NCBI GenBank assembly: GCA_030746295.1
Contig: JASLMY010000066.1
Span: forward strand, 1 to 20,583
Origin: Alphaproteobacteria bacterium
GTDB lineage: Bacteria; Pseudomonadota; Alphaproteobacteria; GCA-2731375
Reading direction: 5' to 3'
DNA length: 20,583 bases
The stretch's first letter is position 1. Every line of letters begins with the position of its first letter. Shown in pieces: positions 15,294-20,583 of this stretch. Both the position numbers and the translations under genes were made by a program. Under the pieces are notes generated by a model. That model saw only the letters and a list, made by a program, of their open reading frames with translations. It was not told the DNA's origin and did no database searches.

Positions 15294-17117
15294 CTACTCC
15301 ACCGTCACCGCCTTGGCGAGGTTGCGCGGCTGGTCGACGTCGGTGCCCTTGGAGACGGCGACGTGGTAGGCCAGAAGCTGCACCGGTATGGCGTAGAGCA
15401 GCGGGGCGACGAAGGGGTCGACCTCCGGCAGCTCGATCGTGGCCCAGGCGAGGTCGCCGGCCTGGGCAAGACCGGCCGCGTCGCTGATCAGCACCACCCG
15501 GCCGCCGCGCGCCGCCACCTCCTGCACGTTGGCCGCCGTCTTCTCCAAGAGCCCGTTGCCGGGGGCGACGAAGATCACCGGCACGTCCTCGTCGATGAGG
15601 GCGATCGGCCCGTGCTTCATCTCGCCGGCGGCATAGCCCTCGGCGTGGATGTAGGAGATCTCCTTCAGCTTCAGCGCCCCCTCCAACGCGATCGGATAGC
15701 CGGTGCCGCGCCCGAGATAGAGGACGTCGCGGGCCCGCGCGATCTCCAGCGCGATCTGATGGATATGATGCTCGGCCTGCAACAACGCCGCGACCCGCGA
15801 GGGGACCTCGGTGATCGCCTGGGTCAGCTCCATTTCGCGCTCCGGCGCCAGCATGCCGCGCTGCTTCGCCGCCGTCACCGCGAGGCAGGCGAGCGTGGCG
15901 AGCTGTGTCGTGAAGGCCTTGGTCGAGGCGACGCCGATCTCCGGGCCTGCGTGGGTCGGCAGGACGATATCGCTCTCGCGGGTCATCGTGCTCTCGGGCG
16001 CGTTGACGACGCTGACGATGTGCTGGCCCTCGCGGCGCGCCAGGCGCAGTGCCTCCAGGGTGTCCATGGTCTCGCCCGACTGGGAGATGAAGACAGATAG
16101 GCCGCCGTCGACCAGCGGCGGGTTGCGGTAGCGGTACTCGGAGGCGATGTCGGTCTCGACCGGCATCCGGGCCAGGTCCTCGAACCAGTATTTCGCCACC
16201 ATGCCGGCATAGTGGGCGGTGCCGCAGGCAACGAATGAGACTTTGGGCAGGGTCGCAAAGTCGAACGGCAGGGCCGGCATCTCGACGCGGCGCGTCGAGG
16301 GGTGGACGTAGGAATGCACGGTGTCGCCGATCGCGGTCGGCTGCTCGTGGATCTCCTTCTGCATGAAGTGGCGGTAGTTGCCCTTGCTGATCGAGGCCTG
16401 CGCCAGCGCGGTCTCCTTGATCTCGCGCTCGACCACGGCGCCGTCGCGGTCGTGGATCTCGGCCCCCTGGCGGCGGACGACGACCCAATCGCCCTCGTCG
16501 AGATAGCAGATCCGCTTGGTCAGCGGGGCCAGCGCCAAGGCATCGGAGCCGAGATACATCTCGGCATCGCCGTAGCCCACCACCAGCGGGCTGCCGCGCC
16601 GGGCGCCGACCATCAGGTCGTGCTCGCCGGCAAAGATGATCGCGAAGGCGAAGGCGCCCTCCAGCCGACCGAGCGCCTTTTCCGCCGCCCGAACCGGATC
16701 CATGCCGTCGTTCATGTAGGCCGTGACGAGATGGGCAACCACCTCGGTGTCGGTCTCGGTGGCGAAGTTGCTGCCGTGGGCGACGAGCTCTTCCTTGAGC
16801 TCGCGGAAGTTCTCGATGATGCCGTTATGCACGAGCGCCACCCGGTTGGTGGCATGGGGATGGGCGTTAGTCTCGTTGGGCATGCCGTGGGTCGCCCAGC
16901 GGGTGTGGCCGATGGCGATGTCGCCGGCGAGCGGCTCCGCCTCCAGCCGATCGGCCAGGTTGACGAGCTTGCCCTCGGCCCGGCGGCGGTCGATATGGCC
17001 ATTGACCAAGGTGGCGATGCCGGCCGAATCGTAACCGCGATACTCCAGCCGCTTCAGGCCCTCCAGGACCTTGGGCGCGACTTCGCCCTCGCCGATGATG
17101 CCGATGATGCCGCACAT
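15294..17117 (-). CDS. glmS: Glutamine-fructose-6-phosphate aminotransferase GlmS, 607 aa
   Basis: GlmS makes glucosamine-6-phosphate from fructose-6-phosphate and glutamine, the first committed step to UDP-GlcNAc for peptidoglycan and lipopolysaccharide. The N-terminal nucleophile cysteine follows the initiator (M-C-G-I-I-G-I). The glutaminase domain shows R-L-E-Y-R-G-Y-D-S-A-G, G-H-T-R-W-A-T-H-G and V-H-N-G-I-I-E-N. Two SIS sugar-isomerase domains follow, with F-V-A-C-G-T-A, S-Q-S-G-E-T-M-D and S-T-K-A-F-T-T-Q. The conserved tail D-V-D-Q-P-R-N-L-A-K-A-V-T-V-E is intact. The length is standard. The gene lies 37 bp after glmU on the same strand, so the two pathway genes are probably cotranscribed. 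I see no glmS ribozyme in the short upstream gap. Confidence 0.97.
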   Translation of the reverse strand: MCGIIGIIGEGEVAPKVLEGLKRLEYRGYDSAGIATLVNGHIDRRRAEGKLVNLADRLEAEPLAGDIAIGHTRWATHGMPNETNAHPHATNRVALVHNGIIENFRELKEELVAHGSNFATETDTEVVAHLVTAYMNDGMDPVRAAEKALGRLEGAFAFAIIFAGEHDLMVGARRGSPLVVGYGDAEMYLGSDALALAPLTKRICYLDEGDWVVVRRQGAEIHDRDGAVVEREIKETALAQASISKGNYRHFMQKEIHEQPTAIGDTVHSYVHPSTRRVEMPALPFDFATLPKVSFVACGTAHYAGMVAKYWFEDLARMPVETDIASEYRYRNPPLVDGGLSVFISQSGETMDTLEALRLARREGQHIVSVVNAPESTMTRESDIVLPTHAGPEIGVASTKAFTTQLATLACLAVTAAKQRGMLAPEREMELTQAITEVPSRVAALLQAEHHIHQIALEIARARDVLYLGRGTGYPIALEGALKLKEISYIHAEGYAAGEMKHGPIALIDEDVPVIFVAPGNGLLEKTAANVQEVAARGGRVVLISDAAGLAQAGDLAWATIELPEVDPFVAPLLYAIPVQLLAYHVAVSKGTDVDQPRNLAKAVTVE

Positions 17118-17154
17118 GTCGTTCTACCTCGTCCCCCTGGTGCGTTGCTGTCGC

Positions 17155-18510
17155 CTACTTGGCCTTGGCCGCCGCCTTCCGTGCCTGCTTGCGGGCCCGG
17201 TAGCGCGGCGCGAAGTCCGGCACCGATTTCTGCGGCGCCCGGGTCGTCGCCAAGGCGTCGTCCGGGACCTCGTCGGTGATCACGCTGCCGGCACCGACGA
17301 TGGCGCCGTCGCCGACCCGGACCGGCGCCACCAGCGCCGTGTTGGAGCCGATGAAGGCGCCGGCGCCGATTTCGGTCAGCGACTTATTGAAGCCGTCGTA
17401 GTTGCAGGTGATGGTGCCGGCACCGACATTGGCACCGGCGCCGATGTGGGCATCGCCCACATAGGCCAGATGGTTGACCTTGGCGCCCTCGGCCACGGCC
17501 GCCGACTTGACCTCGACGAAGTTGCCGATCCGCGCGGCGGTGCCGATCTGGGTCCCGGGCCGCAACCGGGCATAAGGGCCGATGCGGGCACCGCTCGCCA
17601 CGTGGCAGCCTTCGAGATGCGAGAAGGAATGGATCTCGACCCGGTCGTCCACCGCGACCCCGGGGCCAAAGACGACGAAGGGATGGACCACCACGTCGCG
17701 GCCGAGTTCGGTGTCATGGCAAAGATGCACGCTTCCCGGGTCGATCAGGGTCGCGCCTGCAGCCATCGCCCGTTGGCGCAGCCGGTCCTGCATCACCGCC
17801 TCCGCCGTGGCGAGGCCGGCGCGGGAATCGATCCCCATCAGCTCCTCCGCCTCGGCCTCGACGACGACCGCCGAGCGGCCCCGCCGGCGCGCCAGCGCCA
17901 CGATGTCGGTGAGGTAGAACTCCCCCTGGGCGTTGTCGTCGCCGAGCCCGTCCAGCAGCTCGAACAGGACCTTGCCGTCGACCGCCATGACGCCCGAATT
18001 GCAGACATCGATCCGCCGCTCCGCCTCGCTCGCGTCGGAAAGCTCGACGATGGCGGCGAGGCCGCCGGCGTCGTCCAGCACCAAGCGGCCGTAGCGGGCC
18101 GGGTCGGCCGGCCGAAAGCCCAGCACCGCGACGGCCGGATCGCCGGCACCGCGGCGCGCTGCCAGCAGCGCTTCCAGGGTCTCTGGGCGGAGCAAGGGCG
18201 TGTCGGCGAAGAGCACCACGACATCGCCGCCGAAGCCCGCCAGCGCGGCTCGTGTCGCCCGGGTCGCATCGCCGGTGCCGAGGGGGCGCTGCTGGACCAC
18301 GACCTCCGCCCCCACCGCGACCTCGGCCAGGGCTCCCTTCGATTCCGGCGCGGCGACGACCAGGGTTCGCTCCGGCGCCAGGCTTGCGACCGTCTCCAGC
18401 ACATGGGATATCATGGGCCGGCCCGCCAACCGGTGCAGGGGCTTGGGCAGGTCGGTCTTCATGCGCGTGCCCTTGCCGGCAGCGAGTATGACGACGGCAC
18501 TCTCAGGCAT
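17155..18510 (-). CDS. glmU: Bifunctional GlcNAc-1-P uridyltransferase / GlcN-1-P acetyltransferase GlmU, 451 aa
   Basis: GlmU performs the last two steps to UDP-GlcNAc. The N-terminal uridyltransferase domain has L-A-A-G-K-G-T-R-M-K-T at residues 9-19 and L-P-K-P-L-H. Then Q-R-P-L-G-T-G-D-A, F-A-D-T-P-L-L and C-N-S-G-V-M-A follow. The C-terminal left-handed beta helix shows hexapeptide repeats from about residue 250 on. It includes K-V-N-H-L-A-Y-V-G-D, with the histidine expected to be the acetyltransferase base, and N-Y-D-G-F-N-K. The tail is lysine and arginine rich. ATG 18510 gives the canonical N-terminus; an upstream in-frame start at 18573 would add 21 residues unlike the family. It precedes glmS and is divergent from the transporter gene. 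Confidence 0.96.
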   Translation of the reverse strand: MPESAVVILAAGKGTRMKTDLPKPLHRLAGRPMISHVLETVASLAPERTLVVAAPESKGALAEVAVGAEVVVQQRPLGTGDATRATRAALAGFGGDVVVLFADTPLLRPETLEALLAARRGAGDPAVAVLGFRPADPARYGRLVLDDAGGLAAIVELSDASEAERRIDVCNSGVMAVDGKVLFELLDGLGDDNAQGEFYLTDIVALARRRGRSAVVVEAEAEELMGIDSRAGLATAEAVMQDRLRQRAMAAGATLIDPGSVHLCHDTELGRDVVVHPFVVFGPGVAVDDRVEIHSFSHLEGCHVASGARIGPYARLRPGTQIGTAARIGNFVEVKSAAVAEGAKVNHLAYVGDAHIGAGANVGAGTITCNYDGFNKSLTEIGAGAFIGSNTALVAPVRVGDGAIVGAGSVITDEVPDDALATTRAPQKSVPDFAPRYRARKQARKAAAKAK

Positions 18511-18657
18511 GGTCCAAAGGCTTGCAATTCCTCGGGTTTCTCGAATCAACGGCGAACATGCCACAGTCCCCATGCAGAGGCAAAATCAATTAGTGTATCG
18601 GTTGGTTGCATCTCGCTCCGGCGCTTGGCCCCGGGCTCTTGAGCGGCGGCGGCGACG

Positions 18658-20430
18658 TTGAGCACCGAGCAGATCATCGTCTTCGCGATCCTCGCCGGCG
18701 CCATGGTGGCGTTCGTCGTCGGCCGGCCACGCTACGACGTGGTCGCGGCGGTGGCGCTCTTCCTCTCGGTCTTCACCGGCGTCGTGCCCGGGGCCGAGGC
18801 CTTCGCCGGCTTCGGCCATCCGGCGGTGGTGACGGTGGCCGCCGTGCTGATCATTTCGCGCGCCCTCAAGAATGCCGGCATCGTCGACCTTCTGGCGCAT
18901 ACACTGTCGGGCTGGGTCGACCGGCCGCGGCACCTGACGATGGCCTTGACCGGGCTCTGCGCCTTCGTCTCCGCCTTTATGAACAACGTCGGCGCGCTCG
19001 CCATCCTGCTGCCGGTGGCGCTGGAGACGGCGAACAAGGAGAAGATTTCGCCGGCCGAGATCCTGATGCCGCTCAGCTTCGGCGCCATCCTGGGCGGCCT
19101 CGCCACCATGATCGGCACGCCGCCCAACGTCATCATCGCTACCTTCCGTGCCGAGGCCATGGGCGCGCCCTTCGCGATGTTCGACTTCGCCCCCGTCGGC
19201 GCCACGGTGGCGGTGGTGGGCGTCGTGTACCTCGTCTTCGTCGGCTACCGCTTCATCCCCAGTGCCCGGCGCGGCCAAACCCCGCCCGAGCGGCTCTTCG
19301 ACATCGCCGACTATATGGCCGAGGTGCGGATCGGCGAGGGCTCGGAGTTCGCCGGCCAGACCATCGCCGCCTTCGAGCGCGCGGCCGAGGACGACCTGAC
19401 GGTGACGGCACGGATCAGAGGCGAGGAGCGGTTGCCGGCGCCCGGTCGGCGCCGCCGCCTGCGAGAAGGTGACGTCTTGCTGGTCCGGGGCGACGCCCAG
19501 GCGCTGCAGAGCCGGCTCGCCGGCTCGGGCCTGGAGTTGGCGGATGACGACGACCTGACGGCCGAGAACCTCTCCTCCGACGAGGTCGCGCTGATCGAGG
19601 CGGTGGTCGGGCACGGCTCCCCGCTCGAGGGTCGCACCCAGGGCGGCATCGGCCTCAGGAACCAGGGCCTGACGCTCTTGGCGGCGGCGCGGCAGACGAG
19701 CCCAGTCACGACCCGCCTCGAGGCGATGCGCTTCAAGGTCGGCGATGTGCTGTTGCTGCAGGGTGCCAACGACGTCATCACCGACGCCATCGCTCGCTTG
19801 GCCCTGTTGCCGCTGCGCTCGCGCGACCTACGCCTCGGCACCCGCCGGCGGATCTTCTTGGCACTGGCGATCTTCGCCTCGGCCTTGGGCGTCATCGCCT
19901 TCGGCTGGGTCAATCCGGCGGTGGCGTTGGCGACCGCGGTAGCGGTCTTCACGGTGCTGGAGTTCATCAGCCCGCGCGAGCTCTACGAGGCCATCGACTG
20001 GCCCGTGATCGTGCTGTTGGGGGCGATGATCCCGGTCGGCGGCGCCTTGGAATCCACGGGCGCGGCGGCGCTGCTGGCGGGCGGCCTCGTCAGCTTCGCC
20101 GGCGGCCATGCGACCTGGTTGCTGCTCGCCGTTGTCCTGGCCCTGACCATGACCTTGTCCGACGTCATGAACAACGCCGCGACGGCGGTGGTGATGGCGC
20201 CGATCGCGGTCTCGATCGCAGCCGGCCTCGGCGCCAGCACCGACGCCTTCCTGATGGCCGTCGCGGTCGGTGCCAGCTGCGCCTTCTTGACCCCGATCGG
20301 GCATCAGTGCAACACCCTGGTACTGGGGCCGGGCGGCTACCGCTTCGGCGACTATTGGCGGGTCGGGCTGCCGTTGGAGATATTGATCATGATCGTCGCG
20401 GTGCCGCTCATCATGCTGGTCTGGGGTTGA
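18658..20430 (+). CDS. SLC13/DASS-type ion transporter with two central TrkA-C domains, 590 aa
   Basis: This is an inner-membrane transporter of the divalent anion:Na+ symporter / ArsB-like type. The N-terminal half has several hydrophobic helices with A-F-M-N-N-V-G-A at about 106-113 and M-I-G-T-P-P-N-V at 151-158. A soluble middle part, roughly residues 215-385, holds two TrkA-C (RCK_C) modules ending in G-D-V-L-L-V-R-G and G-D-V-L-L-L-Q-G. The C-terminal half repeats the membrane unit with V-M-N-N-A-A-T near 500 and a P-I-G-H-Q-C-N-T-L-V segment. The start is TTG 18658, with no other start in frame that gives a sensible N-terminus. The ribosome site is weak. Related proteins move sulfate, dicarboxylates or similar anions. 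The gph-like gene starts 4 bp after its stop. Confidence 0.88.
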   Translation: MSTEQIIVFAILAGAMVAFVVGRPRYDVVAAVALFLSVFTGVVPGAEAFAGFGHPAVVTVAAVLIISRALKNAGIVDLLAHTLSGWVDRPRHLTMALTGLCAFVSAFMNNVGALAILLPVALETANKEKISPAEILMPLSFGAILGGLATMIGTPPNVIIATFRAEAMGAPFAMFDFAPVGATVAVVGVVYLVFVGYRFIPSARRGQTPPERLFDIADYMAEVRIGEGSEFAGQTIAAFERAAEDDLTVTARIRGEERLPAPGRRRRLREGDVLLVRGDAQALQSRLAGSGLELADDDDLTAENLSSDEVALIEAVVGHGSPLEGRTQGGIGLRNQGLTLLAAARQTSPVTTRLEAMRFKVGDVLLLQGANDVITDAIARLALLPLRSRDLRLGTRRRIFLALAIFASALGVIAFGWVNPAVALATAVAVFTVLEFISPRELYEAIDWPVIVLLGAMIPVGGALESTGAAALLAGGLVSFAGGHATWLLLAVVLALTMTLSDVMNNAATAVVMAPIAVSIAAGLGASTDAFLMAVAVGASCAFLTPIGHQCNTLVLGPGGYRFGDYWRVGLPLEILIMIVAVPLIMLVWG

Positions 20431-20434
20431 GCCG

Positions 20435-20583
20435 ATGCCGTGGCGCCAACGCTTCGATGCCGTCGTCTTCGACCTCGACGGCACGCTCGTCGAGACCGCG
20501 CCGGACTTGGCCGGCGCCCTCAACCACATCCTGGCCGCCGCCGAGTTGCCGACAGTCACGCTCGAGACCGTGCGCCACCTGAT
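20435..20583 (+). CDS. gph: HAD-family phosphatase, probable phosphoglycolate phosphatase (3' end outside window)
   Basis: Only the first 49 codons are in the window. They include the HAD motif I, F-D-L-D-G-T-L-V-E-T-A-P-D-L, at about residues 12-25. The nucleophile aspartate is the first D and the acid/base aspartate the second. The E-T-A-P-D-L continuation is typical of phosphoglycolate phosphatase, which dephosphorylates 2-phosphoglycolate; other Gph-like HAD enzymes cannot be excluded from this fragment. The start ATG 20435 is 4 bp after the transporter stop, so it is probably cotranscribed with it. Genes of this type are often found next to glmU and glmS in alphaproteobacteria, which supports the call. 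Confidence 0.8.
   Translation, partial: MPWRQRFDAVVFDLDGTLVETAPDLAGALNHILAAAELPTVTLETVRHL

Noticed and set aside
17118..17154. A glmS ribozyme or riboswitch upstream of glmS
   Set aside because: Only 37 bp separate glmU from glmS, too short for the known ribozyme, and such ribozymes are typical of Gram-positive bacteria.

Overview
The window is GC-rich, gene-dense chromosomal DNA from an alphaproteobacterium, most likely Rhodospirillales-like. The evidence is a small zeta-type F1-ATPase inhibitor gene (DUF1476, an alphaproteobacterial hallmark) divergent from purC, followed by purC-purS-purQ-purL-BolA-grxD. That order is familiar from this class. No rRNA, tRNA, CRISPR array, integrase or transposase was found.

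Layout. 1-1272: the 3' part of purB. 1398-2645: an MFS transporter behind an AT-rich leader. 2642-4180 (minus strand): a zeta inhibitor gene, then a two-gene unit of a GrdB/PrdB-like selenoprotein and a small CxxC glutaredoxin. 4420-9042: the purine and redox operon purC, purS, purQ, purL, BolA, grxD. It is continued by a DOPA-4,5-dioxygenase-like gene and an HSL-family esterase that ends at 10498. 10499-12372: an extragenic palindromic repeat, an exported protein with 15 MORN repeats (minus strand), and a cluster of nested inverted repeats. 12373-15263: MaoC-like hydratase, GlcG/HbpS-like protein, TauD/TfdA-type dioxygenase and a SAM methyltransferase. 15294-18510 (minus strand): glmU and glmS. 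18658-20583: an SLC13-type transporter with two TrkA-C domains and the 5' end of a phosphoglycolate phosphatase gene.

The most notable item is the selenoprotein at 2886-3764. A naive reading splits it at an in-frame UGA (3275-3273). Both halves are in the same frame, match one family end to end, and the UGA sits in a T-P-I-U-P-V-C-H-Q-T redox motif. A hairpin with G in its apical loop lies at a distance after the UGA suited to a bacterial SECIS. The CxxC glutaredoxin begins 4 nt after its stop codon and is a plausible electron-transfer partner.

How the genes work together: PurC, PurS/PurQ/PurL and PurB cover steps of de novo IMP/AMP synthesis. GrxD and the BolA protein form a known Fe-S/iron partnership. 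GlmS and GlmU make UDP-GlcNAc for the envelope. The remaining genes (MFS, esterase, MaoC, HbpS-like, dioxygenase, methyltransferase) look like accessory metabolism whose substrates cannot be read from sequence.
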